A stretch of 64,000 bases of DNA. Source: Flavobacterium sp. 1. Its GTDB lineage: Bacteria > Bacteroidota > Bacteroidia > Flavobacteriales > Flavobacteriaceae. Below are positions 16,099 through 25,514 of the stretch, in pieces. The position numbers and the translations under genes are program-made. Where the stretch lies: positions 3,968,001 to 4,032,000 of the forward strand of contig NZ_PGER01000001.1 in NCBI RefSeq assembly GCF_002797935.1, in the 5' to 3' direction. Within the stretch, counting starts at the first letter, position 1. Every line of letters begins with the position of its first letter. Below the pieces are notes generated by a model. That model ran no database searches. It saw nothing but the letters and a program-made list of their open reading frames with translations, and had not been told where the DNA came from.

Positions 16099-17653
16099 TT
16101 AATATCCATTGTTGATTGTCTGAAAATTTAAAATTTTCAATTAATATTTTAAGTAGGTCAACGTCTCCAATTAATATTTTTTCAGAAAAGACTTTATTCA
16201 TTGTTTTCAGAAAAATTTCATTTGTATCAAGGCCACCATTATCTAACCATTTCTCAATTTGTTCGATAAATATTTGGGTAATTTCTTTATCTGATTTACA
16301 GACAACAGTTTCAATGGTTGAAACTTTTTGAAAAGTAACCAATACGTCTCCTTTGATACTTGTCAATCGATTGATTTGTCTTGGGGTAAAAGATTTTTGA
16401 ACAAGCCATTTATAATCAACTAATTCAAATCCACTTTTAATACAAGCATTTGTAATAGCTTTCCATTCTTTTCCAGATAATGAATGATAAGTAAGAGAAA
16501 AGTACTTATTTGGTTTAAGCACTCTCCGAATTTCAGAAAAAGCTAAATTGATTTCCTCTTCAAATTTAGTACAGTCTTTTCCTCTTTCTTTACTATCTGA
16601 AATGACAATTTCGTTTTTGTAGTCGGGCTCAAATTTAAGCCAAGAATTCCAAATTACACTTTGTTCAAAATAGGGTACAGCATCTCCATAAGGTGGGTCA
16701 GTAAAAATATAATCAATTGATTCATTTTCGATTGATAAATTTTTAGCATCATTTTGAAGAGTTTGATAGTTATTAGAATAATTTACAGCATTAAAATTAA
16801 ACTCACCTTTATCCCCAAACTGATTTAAGTAATCTTCTTTTCCTTTAATGATTTTTGAAAATCTATTTTCAAAATAGTGAAGTACATTATTCTCTAAATA
16901 TGTTTCTCCAATATAAAATCCAGTCATCCACGCTCCAGGAGCCATTGCTCCTCTACTTTTAATTGGAGGCAATAATTTTGAACAATTTGCTAAATTTGCT
17001 GTGAAAGCAACTTTAAATAAATCCTTTTCTTTTCCGCTTGAATGTTTTTCTATTAAAGTTAATAGTCTTGCATGACAAGCAAGGGTTCTTTTTGTGAATA
17101 AGTCAGAAACATTCATTCCTTCTTTTGCAGAAATTCGTGAGTTTCGAATCAGTTTTGTTATTGGAAACCAATCAACTACTTCTTTATTTTTTTCAAATTT
17201 CAAATATTCTTTTGATTCTATTTCTGTAATATCTATTTCTTGTGATTTATTAGAACCTAATATTTTGAACTTACATTTTATGGGATTATCCTCTTTATCT
17301 CTTAAAATAGTTATTAACTCAACAGATTGTTCATTGTAGCTCCATTTATACCATTCAAAATTATAAGGTTCAAATTCAGATTTAATTAATTTCCATTGCT
17401 TCTTTAGCTTTTCTAAATCAATATTCTTTTCTAAAAGTTGAATGTTAATAAAGTTAGCAATTGGATTTAAGTCATTTGAAATTACATTTCTGTTTAAAAT
17501 ATATGCTTCTGAACAAAATACACCATACCCAGAAAATGGGTCAAGAACAGTATCACCTTCTCTCGAATATTTTTCGATTAGTCCTTTTAAATCATTTGAA
17601 GGTTTTTTCCCCCAATACTTATGCATTTCGTATCTGTCTCTTTTCTGTTTCAA
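16067..17653 (-). CDS. DNA methyltransferase of a restriction-modification system
   Basis: A 528-residue amino-methyltransferase (N6-adenine or N4-cytosine). The SAM-binding motif I is VLDPFSGYGVF near residues 36-46. The catalytic motif IV is TDPPYGDAVPYF near 319. A central insert of about 200 residues separates them. HKYWGKKP before motif I is a family feature. It protects host DNA from the nuclease encoded downstream. I use the TTG at 17653; an alternative ATG at 17626 would leave only two residues before that feature, and the frame is open further upstream to a stop near 17700. Base composition is slightly more AT-rich than the neighbours, compatible with transfer. Confidence 0.88.
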   Translation of the reverse strand: MKQKRDRYEMHKYWGKKPSNDLKGLIEKYSREGDTVLDPFSGYGVFCSEAYILNRNVISNDLNPIANFINIQLLEKNIDLEKLKKQWKLIKSEFEPYNFEWYKWSYNEQSVELITILRDKEDNPIKCKFKILGSNKSQEIDITEIESKEYLKFEKNKEVVDWFPITKLIRNSRISAKEGMNVSDLFTKRTLACHARLLTLIEKHSSGKEKDLFKVAFTANLANCSKLLPPIKSRGAMAPGAWMTGFYIGETYLENNVLHYFENRFSKIIKGKEDYLNQFGDKGEFNFNAVNYSNNYQTLQNDAKNLSIENESIDYIFTDPPYGDAVPYFEQSVIWNSWLKFEPDYKNEIVISDSKERGKDCTKFEEEINLAFSEIRRVLKPNKYFSLTYHSLSGKEWKAITNACIKSGFELVDYKWLVQKSFTPRQINRLTSIKGDVLVTFQKVSTIETVVCKSDKEITQIFIEQIEKWLDNGGLDTNEIFLKTMNKVFSEKILIGDVDLLKILIENFKFSDNQQWILNDKLEFCTAG

Positions 17654-17761
17654 ATTTTCTAATATTTTCTTTTCAAAGGTAATATTTCTTTTTTGTTATT
17701 CGGTGTTTCAGCTTGCAGGTAACTAGCAGCTTGGTCTGACAAACCTTTAGCTTACATCTCT

Positions 17762-17769
17762 CAAATATA
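17762..17769 (-). promoter_or_regulatory. -7 box of the restriction-modification operon
   Basis: On the minus strand, TATATTTG matches TAnnTTTG, about 110 bases upstream of the methyltransferase start. Confidence 0.5.
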
Positions 17770-17884
17770 AAGAATTATAGTCATAAACTTACCATGTAAA
17801 GTGTAGCAATTTTCCCCCTAAAGCTCTTGTAAACTGCGTGAGGGATAGTAATAAGCTACCGAAGTAGCATGGATAGCCCGACAG

Positions 17885-17939
17885 CATAAAGAAAAGGGGC
17901 CGAATCACCAGTTCGATGATTCGGCCCCTTTTCTTTATG
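17885..17939. repeat. Very strong intergenic hairpin (23-bp perfect stem)
   Basis: Arms 17885-17907 and 17917-17939 are exact reverse complements with a 9-base loop; the core is GGGGCCGAATCA. It is embedded in flanks reading GGATAGCCCGAC and GCACGCCCAAAAGGAGCT, which resemble the other intergenic hairpin repeats. It lies between proC and the methyltransferase gene, both on the minus strand. No T tract follows on the minus strand, so it is not a standard terminator. Confidence 0.8.
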
Positions 17940-17961
17940 GTGGCACGCCCAAAAGGAGCTT

Positions 17962-18738
17962 TTACCCCTTAATTTGTTTCAGTGAAGTCTTGATTCCTTT
18001 GATTAATGAAGAACTAAAACCGTGAAGCTCCATTTCGTTCAATCCTGCAATGGTACAGCCTTGCGGTGTAGTTACGCGGTCGATTAACTGTTCCGGATGT
18101 CCTTTTTCTTCGAGAAGCATTTCGGCAGCGCCTTTGACAGTTTGTGCGGATATCGCCAAGGCGGTCTGCCAGTCAAACCCAATTTCGATTCCCGCCTGCA
18201 TAGAAGCACGAATGTATCGCAAAGCAAATGCAGTTCCGCTTGCTGCAAGGACGGTTGCAGCATCCATCAGTTTTTCGTCAATAATGGGTGCTGTTCCCAA
18301 TCCTTGAAAAAGAGCTACGGTTTGCTGTGCCTTTTCTTTATTTTTTTCGTGATAGGCAATACAAGTAGCCGATGCTCCAAATTGTGCCGCAATATTTGGC
18401 ATAATACGTACAGTGCTATGATTGTCGCCTATTTTGTTTTGTAAATTCTCGATAGAAAGTCCGCTTACCGCCGAAGCGATTACTTTGTTTGAAATAGCTG
18501 GCAGTATTTCGGCCAAAACGGTATCTACCTGATATGGTTTTATAGTCAAGATAATAACATCTGCTTCCTGAATGTTGCTTGTATTGTCGGTGGAAACTGT
18601 AATTCCTAATTCTTTTAAATGAGAAATAGGCGCCAAGTTGCGTCTTGTTACAGTTACCTGATTATTTTTAGTGAATTTTGCTATTCCTATTGCGACAGAA
18701 GCGCCAAGGTTTCCGCCGCCTATGATGTGTACTTTCAT
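17962..18738 (-). CDS. proC: Pyrroline-5-carboxylate reductase
   Basis: Catalyses the last step of proline synthesis, NAD(P)H-dependent reduction of pyrroline-5-carboxylate. The 258-residue protein opens with the dinucleotide-binding motif MKVHIIGGGNLGASVA. The C-terminal family signature is present as a segment ending VTTPQGCTIAGLNEMELHGF, with the conserved TTPQGC-T-GL pattern. Start chosen at the ATG right before the Rossmann strand; an in-frame extension to 18801 has no homology-like character. Single gene, convergent with nothing; a hairpin repeat lies downstream. Confidence 0.93.
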   Translation of the reverse strand: MKVHIIGGGNLGASVAIGIAKFTKNNQVTVTRRNLAPISHLKELGITVSTDNTSNIQEADVIILTIKPYQVDTVLAEILPAISNKVIASAVSGLSIENLQNKIGDNHSTVRIMPNIAAQFGASATCIAYHEKNKEKAQQTVALFQGLGTAPIIDEKLMDAATVLAASGTAFALRYIRASMQAGIEIGFDWQTALAISAQTVKGAAEMLLEEKGHPEQLIDRVTTPQGCTIAGLNEMELHGFSSSLIKGIKTSLKQIKG

Positions 18739-18945
18739 TCTGGTATATTTTATCTTTGGTTGATTAATAGTATGTTGAATACTGAAAAAATTGAGCCACA
18801 AAGTACACGAATTATCCCGAATTTATTATTTTAAAATCTAAATAAATTCGGGTAATTTGTTATTTTAAAATTGCAGGTTTTAATTAAATCCTAAGATTAA
18901 TTTGGCTGCCGCAAAATAGATGATGATTCCAAAACATCATTGTTT

Positions 18946-20352
18946 TTATAGCAGTTTACCTCTCAAGAAAAGCATGGCTATCGAAAAGTAAATAATTAAT
19001 CCTGTAACGTCCACCAAAGTAGCAACAAATGGAGCTGATGATGTCGCTGGATCCAATTTAAATCTTTTTAACACAAACGGAATCATGGAGCCGGAAAGTG
19101 TTCCCCATAAAACTATAAAAACTAAAGAAACAGATACAGTCATAGCTATAAAAAACCAATACACTCCATAATCATGAAAGTTTAATGTTTGCCAGACCAA
19201 GATTCTTATAAAACCAACAATTCCCAGAATAGAGCCTAATAAAAAACCAGACGCTATTTCTTTTTTCATGACGTACCACCAGTCTCTCAATGTCAGTTCT
19301 TTTAGTGCCATTGCACGGATAATTAAAGTTGCTGCTTGTGAACCTGAATTTCCTCCACTGGAGATAATTAATGGAATAAACAAGGTGAGTACAATTGCTT
19401 TATCAATTTCCCCTTCAAAGAAACCCATTGCCGAAGCGGTAAACATTTCTCCCAAAAAAAGAACAACAAGCCAAGTAGCTCTTTTTTTAACCATTTCAAA
19501 AAGTCGGGTTTGCACATATGGCAAATCAAGAGCTTCTAATCCCCCAAATTTTTGAATGTCTTCCGTATCCCTTTTTTCTATCTCATCTTTGATAACATCA
19601 ATAACATCATCAATCGTGATTCTACCAACTAAACGTCCCAATTCATCAACAACCGGAATAGCTTCCAAATCGTATTTTTCCATGATTCTCGCCACATCAA
19701 CATCGGGAGTTTCAACATCTACAAAGTGTAGTTTCTTAATATAAACATCACTAATCGGTGTTCTTGTGGAGGTACTCAACAAATCCTTGAGCGACAATCT
19801 GCCTTTTAAGCGATCCTCATCGTCAACTACGTAAATAGAATGAACTCTAGATATGTTTTCGGCTTGAATCCTCATTTCTTTTACGCAAGTGAGTACATTC
19901 CAATTTTCGTTGACCTTAACCAACTCTTTGTGCATGATTCCCCCTGCCGTATCCTCATCGTAACGAAGTAAATCGACAATTCCTTTAGCATGTTCAACGT
20001 CCTGTAGTTCGGATATTACTTCAGCTTTTTTCTCTTTTGAAAGTTCACCGATAATGTCAGCGGCATCATTGGTCTCCAATTCATCAAGTTCTTCAGCAAT
20101 CTCTTTTGCCGAAAGTCTCTTTAATATATTTTCCCTTAAATCATCTTCTAACTCTAAAAGAATTTCGGCCGTTTTTTCGCTGTCTAATACTTTAAAAATA
20201 TAAGTTGCCTCATCAATATCAATCTCGTCAAGAATTTCTGCAAAATCAGCGTGATGCATATCATTCAACAAAATCTCCAACTCCTGATTATTCTTCGCTT
20301 GGATGAGTTGAGCTATTTGCTTAATAAGCTCTTTACTGATTTTAAACTCCAT
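18946..20352 (-). CDS. mgtE: MgtE-family magnesium transporter
   Basis: A 468-residue inner-membrane Mg2+ channel. Residues 1-130 form the MgtE N-terminal helical domain ([18 protein letters not shown]). Two CBS domains follow to about 265 ([19 protein letters not shown] and [18 protein letters not shown]), then five membrane helices containing the pore region [20 protein letters not shown]. The cytosolic domains sense Mg2+ and gate the pore. Its start overlaps the rsmA stop by 11 bases, so the two are translationally coupled. Confidence 0.95.
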   Translation of the reverse strand: MEFKISKELIKQIAQLIQAKNNQELEILLNDMHHADFAEILDEIDIDEATYIFKVLDSEKTAEILLELEDDLRENILKRLSAKEIAEELDELETNDAADIIGELSKEKKAEVISELQDVEHAKGIVDLLRYDEDTAGGIMHKELVKVNENWNVLTCVKEMRIQAENISRVHSIYVVDDEDRLKGRLSLKDLLSTSTRTPISDVYIKKLHFVDVETPDVDVARIMEKYDLEAIPVVDELGRLVGRITIDDVIDVIKDEIEKRDTEDIQKFGGLEALDLPYVQTRLFEMVKKRATWLVVLFLGEMFTASAMGFFEGEIDKAIVLTLFIPLIISSGGNSGSQAATLIIRAMALKELTLRDWWYVMKKEIASGFLLGSILGIVGFIRILVWQTLNFHDYGVYWFFIAMTVSVSLVFIVLWGTLSGSMIPFVLKRFKLDPATSSAPFVATLVDVTGLIIYFSIAMLFLRGKLL

Positions 20353-21121
20353 CTGCTTCTATTTTTTGGGTCAATTCTATAAATTCTTTGTAGTCTAATT
20401 GTTCTGGACGCAAGTTAAAAACGCTATCTTCTCTCAAACTGTCGGACAAATTTAAGGTTTTTAAACTGTTACGCAAGGTCTTTCTGCGTTGCTGAAAAGC
20501 TGTTTTCACGACAGTAAAAAACAATTTTTCTGTGCAAGGCAAACTAAAATCTTCTTTCCTACGCAAACGCAGGACGCCCGACTTCACCTTGGGGGGAGGA
20601 TTGAACACATTTTCATCTACGGTAAACAAATACTCCGCATCATAAAAAGCCTGCACCAAAACCGATAGAATTCCATAAGCCTTTGTTCCCTTTTTTTCGC
20701 AGATGCGTTCTGCCACTTCTTTTTGGAACATTCCTGCAAATTCCGGAATCTGATTCCGATATTCCAATGCTTTGAAAACAATCTGCGTCGAAATATTATA
20801 CGGAAAATTTCCAATTATGGCAAATTGTTTCCCTTTAAAAACTTCGTTGATATCGTATTTCAGAAAATCCTTTGAGATGATTCTGTCTTTCAATTTATCA
20901 TAATGAACACCCAAATATGCAACCGATTCGGTATCAATTTCGATAACGAAAGTATTGATTGGTTTTTCCAATAAATACTTCGTCAGTACTCCCATTCCAG
21001 GTCCTATTTCCAACACGTCTTCATATCCTTTTAAATTCAAAGTATCGGCGATGTCTTTCGCTACGCTTTCGTCTTTTAAAAAATGCTGTCCGAGGTGTTT
21101 TTTGGCTGTTACTTTTTCCAT
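20342..21121 (-). CDS. rsmA: 16S rRNA dimethyladenosine transferase
   Basis: Dimethylates the two adjacent adenines in the 3' terminal helix of 16S rRNA during small-subunit assembly (KsgA/RsmA). The 259-residue protein has [12 protein letters not shown] at the N-terminus, the SAM motif [12 protein letters not shown] and the catalytic motif GNFPYNIS. The C-terminal helical domain carries RKTLRNSLK. The start is the ATG giving [12 protein letters not shown]; an upstream in-frame ATG adds seven residues without conservation. The gene overlaps mgtE, a pairing that suggests shared transcription. Confidence 0.95.
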   Translation of the reverse strand: MEKVTAKKHLGQHFLKDESVAKDIADTLNLKGYEDVLEIGPGMGVLTKYLLEKPINTFVIEIDTESVAYLGVHYDKLKDRIISKDFLKYDINEVFKGKQFAIIGNFPYNISTQIVFKALEYRNQIPEFAGMFQKEVAERICEKKGTKAYGILSVLVQAFYDAEYLFTVDENVFNPPPKVKSGVLRLRRKEDFSLPCTEKLFFTVVKTAFQQRRKTLRNSLKTLNLSDSLREDSVFNLRPEQLDYKEFIELTQKIEADGV

Positions 21122-21194
21122 ATCGTTATTGAGGCGGGGCAAGACTCGCTTATTTTTTTAGGGTTATATTCTCGCAGAGAAAAAAAGAATCGAT

Positions 21195-21525
21195 TTACAC
21201 AAAATTTGGGTCTTTCAATCCTAATTCTATCAAATGCTTCTCTATCGAATTCAAATCGCAAACACGCCAATTTTCATTTAACGCATAATCTCCGCCTGCA
21301 AAAGTAACTATAAAATTATTTTTAGTTTTCAAATCCATGATAGATTCGGTGTTGCCTCGGCTAATTTTTGGATTATAAACGTATCTCTAAAAAATCAATG
21401 TGCTTTTTCACCGAATTACTTGAGATCCCTAATGCATTGAATAATTGATAACCGAGCCTTGAATCGAAACAATCTTTTCGCGAAATATTATTAAAATATA
21501 CACGATTAATTATATTAAAATCGAA
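21195..21525 (-). pseudogene. Decayed protein-coding remnant
   Basis: In the gap upstream of rsmA, two minus-strand frames look coding but abut with a shift. 21525-21373 reads an open frame without ATG that includes KDCFDSRLGYQLFNALGISS and ends DFLEIRL. From about 21395 to 21195 another frame reads through RGNTESIMDLKTKNNFIVTF and ends GLKDPNFV. Together they would give about 100 residues. The residue mix is typical of soluble protein. I do not recognise the family. A TACTTTTG box inside it (21306-21299) may now serve as promoter for rsmA. Confidence 0.35.
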
Positions 21526-21529
21526 TTAG

Positions 21530-21566
21530 CCTTGTAAATTTTAAATTGAAATTAAAATTTACAAGG
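21530..21566 (-). terminator. Terminator-like hairpin
   Basis: CCTTGTAAATTTTAA at 21530-21544 and its exact reverse complement at 21552-21566 form a 15-bp stem with a 7-base loop, just past the DUF4286 gene stop. Confidence 0.6.
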
Positions 21567-21578
21567 TTAATCTATGTT

Positions 21579-21890
21579 CTAATGATCTGAAATCACTTGT
21601 AATTCGGTTCTAAAAGTCAGCATTTTATCACCAAACAATTTCACGCCTTCTTCTCTTAATTTAGGGGCATCTTCTAGGTAATATCTTTCTAATGTTTCCT
21701 TACTGTCTGTTGTATATTGAACCGAATAGGTAACGCCTCCCATTTCTTCTTCTACCAAAACACGAACTAAACGTGCTGAAATAAATTTTCCGCAAGCCAG
21801 CATTTCTGGTATGTGTTTGTGCTGCATCCAGATCATCCATTTGTCATGAACACTTTCGTGTATGTTTGTAGTAACGTTGTATATTATCAT
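21579..21890 (-). CDS. DUF4286 family protein
   Basis: A 103-residue protein matching the DUF4286 pattern of small ferredoxin-like (antibiotic-biosynthesis-monooxygenase-like) Bacteroidetes proteins. It starts MIIYNVTTNIHESVHDKWMI and contains a GGVTYSVQYTTDS strand and the helix TLERYYLEDAP. Proteins of this family are widespread in the phylum and of unknown function; the fold suggests a small dimer. It follows the TPR gene on the same strand, separated by a G/C-rich inverted repeat. Confidence 0.75.
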   Translation of the reverse strand: MIIYNVTTNIHESVHDKWMIWMQHKHIPEMLACGKFISARLVRVLVEEEMGGVTYSVQYTTDSKETLERYYLEDAPKLREEGVKLFGDKMLTFRTELQVISDH

Positions 21891-21893
21891 ATC

Positions 21894-22017
21894 AGCCCCC
21901 TAACCCCCGAAGGGGGAATCCTACTAGAGGTAAGTAGGGTTAAAAGAATATATTTATTTTTAATTATAATAGTAATGTAAATCCTTAATGAATTCCCCCT
22001 TCGGGGGTTAGGGGGCT
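21894..22017. repeat. 26-bp perfect inverted repeat, GC-rich
   Basis: Arm 21894-21919 (AGCCCCCTAACCCCCGAAGG and six more bases) and arm 21992-22017 are exact reverse complements, 72 bases apart. Each arm itself contains a CCCCC/GGGGG mini-hairpin. The right end abuts the TPR gene stop. This is a sharp GC island in AT-rich DNA. I recall this sequence as common between Bacteroidetes genes. Confidence 0.8.
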
Positions 22018-22018
22018 T

Positions 22019-23797
22019 TTACAAGTTCGTATCTCCCCGCAATTCCCTAAATTTCCTCCTTGCATCTACAAAATAGATACTGTCCTGATGGCTGAAAATA
22101 ATTTTTTCATACAAAGCCTTTGCCTTATCGGGTTGCTGCAATTGTTTATTGTAAATATCCGCCGAGAAATACAAAGCTTCGTCTACATAAATTCCGTCAC
22201 TGTGATGCTCAATAATATCTTGATATTGTGCCAAAGCCAAAGCATAATCTCCCAGCTTTTCATACAATCTGCCCAAACGCAATAAAGTTACTGCTTCAAT
22301 TTCCTGTCCTTTGAAATTTTTTAGAATCTGCTGAAACTGAGCAATTGCTTCTTGATTTCTATTTTGGTACAAAAGATAATCTCCTTTGGCAAATTGCTTT
22401 AAGGCAGTTTGGGTCGAATCGGCGACTGTGTTGTCATTAATCAATAAAAAATACTCCAAAGCATCATTAGCAATTAACTGCGTACTGGCCGATTTTAGTT
22501 CTTTAAATTGTTTCAAAGCCCATTCAAAATCAGTTTTGAAATAACTTGTTTTGGCTGATTTCAAACTTGCTTCATGCGACAGCACGTTGTTCTGCAGATT
22601 TTCTTGAATCTGCGAATAATAAAGTAATGCCTGATTGAATTTTTCTTCGGAAAGGAGAATATCTGCCAATTCCATTTTACATTGTGCCTGATCAAACTGA
22701 TTCATCTGCATCTCCATGGCGCGTTTTATAATGGCTTTTCCCTCGGTGGGATTTTTCATTATGAAACTTACAAAATGCGCTTGTTTCAGCTGCAAAGATA
22801 AAGTAACTGGCATTATGCCGTATTGTTTTAAAAGTGCATCAAATTGAGAGTTGATAGCCGGAAAATCTTTTTCCTGTGCTTTTTCCATTTCCATCTGCAA
22901 TAAATAGCTTTGAGCTCTCACAATCAATTCAACATCTGTCGTGTTTTCCAGCACATAGTTCATAACCTCTGTGGCAACTTCCTGATTTCCCTCTTCGATG
23001 GTCATTTGCCCTAAACTGATAATATTGATTAGAGATTCCGGATTTCGTTTATAAATTGCCTTTTCCTGAATAAAGGCTTTTCCAAATTCTTTTTGCTGCA
23101 TGTAAAACCAGCTCAAAAACTGATTCCAAAAAATGTCCTGATTTTTTTGAACTCGGACAATCAACGCTTTTCGAAGACTTTCATTGAATTTGGAATCTTC
23201 ATCTCTGGACATATAGCGTGTTAATTGATTTTGAATCATCAATACCGATTGCTGACTTTCGAACGCTTCTTCCAAAAAATTAGCAATCATTTCATCAGTT
23301 CTCCCTAATTGACCGTATAGCAAGGCCGTTTGATATTTAAAATCAAATGTTGGCACCATTTCACCCGCCACCAAATAAGATTTTAAAGCATATTCGAGCA
23401 ATACTTTCTTTTCAAAAGTATTGGCCACACCATACACTTCATTTGGGTTTTTTCTGATTTTTTCTATTGCCTCATCATAATATTTTTTGGCTTTAGCGTC
23501 ATTTTTCTGCAGTTGAAAATTGTATCCTAATTCAACCAAAAGCGTAGACTGTTTGGAGCTTGCCAATCGATCCTGTATTTCCTTTTCGGCAGGGTCAAAC
23601 TGAAGCAATTGCTGCATACAGTCAATTTTTCGCTGAAAATAAAAAGGGTTAGACGGCAAACTATTCGATAATTCCTGATAGCTGACCAATGCTTTCTCGA
23701 AATCACCTTTGTCATAATAATACTGCGCCAATTGCTCGTTTTGGGAAAACCCAATTAATGAAAAAAACAAAGCGATATGTAGTAAGATTTTTTTCAT
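22019..23797 (-). CDS. Secreted tetratricopeptide-repeat protein
   Basis: A 592-residue protein with signal peptide MKKILLHIALFFSLIGFSQ and many TPR-like helix pairs along its length: YYYDKGDFEKALVSYQEL at the N-terminus and, near the C-terminus, AIAQFQQILKNFKGQEIEAV and YALALAQYQDIIEHH. Such periplasmic TPR proteins act as scaffolds in protein complexes at the envelope. There is no lipobox. It lies between serS and the DUF4286 gene on the same strand. Partner unknown. Confidence 0.85.
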   Translation of the reverse strand: MKKILLHIALFFSLIGFSQNEQLAQYYYDKGDFEKALVSYQELSNSLPSNPFYFQRKIDCMQQLLQFDPAEKEIQDRLASSKQSTLLVELGYNFQLQKNDAKAKKYYDEAIEKIRKNPNEVYGVANTFEKKVLLEYALKSYLVAGEMVPTFDFKYQTALLYGQLGRTDEMIANFLEEAFESQQSVLMIQNQLTRYMSRDEDSKFNESLRKALIVRVQKNQDIFWNQFLSWFYMQQKEFGKAFIQEKAIYKRNPESLINIISLGQMTIEEGNQEVATEVMNYVLENTTDVELIVRAQSYLLQMEMEKAQEKDFPAINSQFDALLKQYGIMPVTLSLQLKQAHFVSFIMKNPTEGKAIIKRAMEMQMNQFDQAQCKMELADILLSEEKFNQALLYYSQIQENLQNNVLSHEASLKSAKTSYFKTDFEWALKQFKELKSASTQLIANDALEYFLLINDNTVADSTQTALKQFAKGDYLLYQNRNQEAIAQFQQILKNFKGQEIEAVTLLRLGRLYEKLGDYALALAQYQDIIEHHSDGIYVDEALYFSADIYNKQLQQPDKAKALYEKIIFSHQDSIYFVDARRKFRELRGDTNL

Positions 23798-23821
23798 TTT
23801 AATAGCAATTTTTTAAAACAT

Positions 23822-23885
23822 ATAAGTCATATAAGTTTGCATTTGCTTTGTTTTCAAATTTTTGCAATATTCTTATATGACTTAT
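23822..23885. repeat. 14-bp inverted repeat
   Basis: ATAAGTCATATAAG at 23822-23835 has its exact reverse complement at 23872-23885. A related piece, TTATGACTTATATATT, occurs just before the serS stop (about 23975). The gap between the TPR and serS genes holds nothing else. Confidence 0.6.
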
Positions 23886-23993
23886 TGTATAAATTTTCAA
23901 CAACAAATTACACAAATTGATTGAATAATTTGACGAGTGAAAGTTTAAAAACTTATTCAGTCACAAATACTTATTATGACTTATATATTAAAT

Positions 23994-25265
23994 TTAATCT
24001 ATAATATCAAACCCACAGTAAGGACGCAATACTTCTGGGATTACGATTCCTTCTGGAGTTTGGTAATTTTCTAAAATTCCAGCAAGAACTCTTGGTAAAG
24101 CCAATGAACTTCCGTTTAATGTGTGTGCCAATTGGTTTTTTCCATCTTTATCTTTGAAACGTAATTTCAAACGATTCGCCTGAAAAGTCTCAAAATTAGA
24201 AACAGATGAAATTTCCAGCCAGCGTTCCTGTGCCGTAGAATAAACTTCAAAATCATACGTCAAAGCCGAAGTGAAACCCATATCTCCTCCGCAAAGACGT
24301 AAAATTCGGAAAGGCAATTTCAATTCCTGCAGAATATTTTTCACATGCTCTACCATTCCGTCAAGTGCTTGGTATGAATTATCAGGGTGTTCTACACGAA
24401 CAATTTCTACTTTGTCAAATTGATGCAAACGGTTCAAACCGCGAACATGCGCTCCATAAGAACCCGCTTCACGGCGGAAACAAGGCGTATAGGCAGTTCG
24501 CAATATTGGAAATTCATTTTCGCTTACGATTACATCTCTAAAAATGTTAGTCACTGGAACCTCAGCAGTTGGAATCAAATATAAATTATCGGTAACGTCA
24601 TGATACATTTGTCCTTCCTTGTCCGGCAATTGCCCCGTTCCATAAGCCGAAGCTTCATTTACAAAATGAGGAACCTGAACTTCCTGATATCCTGCCTCAG
24701 TATTTTTGTCCAAAAAATAATTAATTAAGGCACGCTGCAAACGAGCACCTTTTCCTTTGTAAACAGGAAATCCAGCACCTGTAATTTTTACTCCCAATTC
24801 AAAATCGATGATATCGTATTGTTTTACCAATTCCCAGTGCGGTTGCGCTCCTTCATGCAAAACTGGAATATCGCCTTCTTCATAAACATTTAAGTTATCC
24901 TCCGGTGTTTTTCCAACTGGGACGATGTCAGCAGGAAGATTAGGCAGTGTGTATAATTTCTCTGTTAATTCATTTGCTAAAACATCAGCGGTTTCTGCCA
25001 ATGCTTTGCTTTTTTCTTTTAACAGAACCGTTTTTTCTTTAAGAATTGCCGCTTTAGATTTCTCACCGGCTTTCATCAATTCGCCAATATCTTTGGATAA
25101 TTTATTAGATTCGGATAAAACAGTGTCTAACTCTACTTGCGTAGCACGTCTTTTTTCATCCAATTGTACCACTTCTTCAACAACTTCTCTGGCATCCATA
25201 TTTCTTTTGGCCAAAGCGCTGATTACTTTCTCTTGATTCTCTCTAATAAATGCAATTTGTAACAT
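23994..25265 (-). CDS. serS: Serine--tRNA ligase
   Basis: Class II aminoacyl-tRNA synthetase that charges tRNA-Ser (and tRNA-Sec where present). Residues 1-110 form the long antiparallel coiled-coil arm that grips the tRNA variable loop. The catalytic core contains motif 2 (FRREAGSYG) and motif 3 (NGSSLALPRVLAGILENYQ). At 423 residues it has normal length. I start at the ATG giving MLQIAFIREN, the conserved N-terminus; an earlier in-frame ATG at 25322 lies upstream of the -7 box (25303-25296), so it cannot be the start. Confidence 0.96.
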   Translation of the reverse strand: MLQIAFIRENQEKVISALAKRNMDAREVVEEVVQLDEKRRATQVELDTVLSESNKLSKDIGELMKAGEKSKAAILKEKTVLLKEKSKALAETADVLANELTEKLYTLPNLPADIVPVGKTPEDNLNVYEEGDIPVLHEGAQPHWELVKQYDIIDFELGVKITGAGFPVYKGKGARLQRALINYFLDKNTEAGYQEVQVPHFVNEASAYGTGQLPDKEGQMYHDVTDNLYLIPTAEVPVTNIFRDVIVSENEFPILRTAYTPCFRREAGSYGAHVRGLNRLHQFDKVEIVRVEHPDNSYQALDGMVEHVKNILQELKLPFRILRLCGGDMGFTSALTYDFEVYSTAQERWLEISSVSNFETFQANRLKLRFKDKDGKNQLAHTLNGSSLALPRVLAGILENYQTPEGIVIPEVLRPYCGFDIID

Positions 25266-25295
25266 AGTTTGATTTTTATAACTAAATAATGGAAG

Positions 25296-25303
25296 CAAAT
25301 TTA
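25296..25303 (-). promoter_or_regulatory. -7 box of serS
   Basis: On the minus strand, TAAATTTG fits TAnnTTTG, 30 bases upstream of the serS ATG. Confidence 0.5.
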
Positions 25304-25514
25304 AGGAAATGTTTGCTAACAATCAGACAAAGTTTTTTGTGCTTTTATTTTAGCTTTTGGATAAATATTCTGAGCCAATCAACTGTATGAATAACTTTTT
25401 GCTATTATATCCTAACATGTTAAAGATTCTAAATTGAACCCAACTATTTCTTTTTAGACATAAAACGGACATCATTAAACTTTTTTTTTCTAATTTTACT
25501 AAAAACTAGAAATT

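Noticed and set aside
14916..17770. Similar CTCAAATATAAA strings at both sides of the restriction module, considered as a target duplication
   Set aside because: Both are -7 boxes (TATATTTG) in the same orientation, and the same box occurs before several unrelated genes here, so it is promoter similarity.
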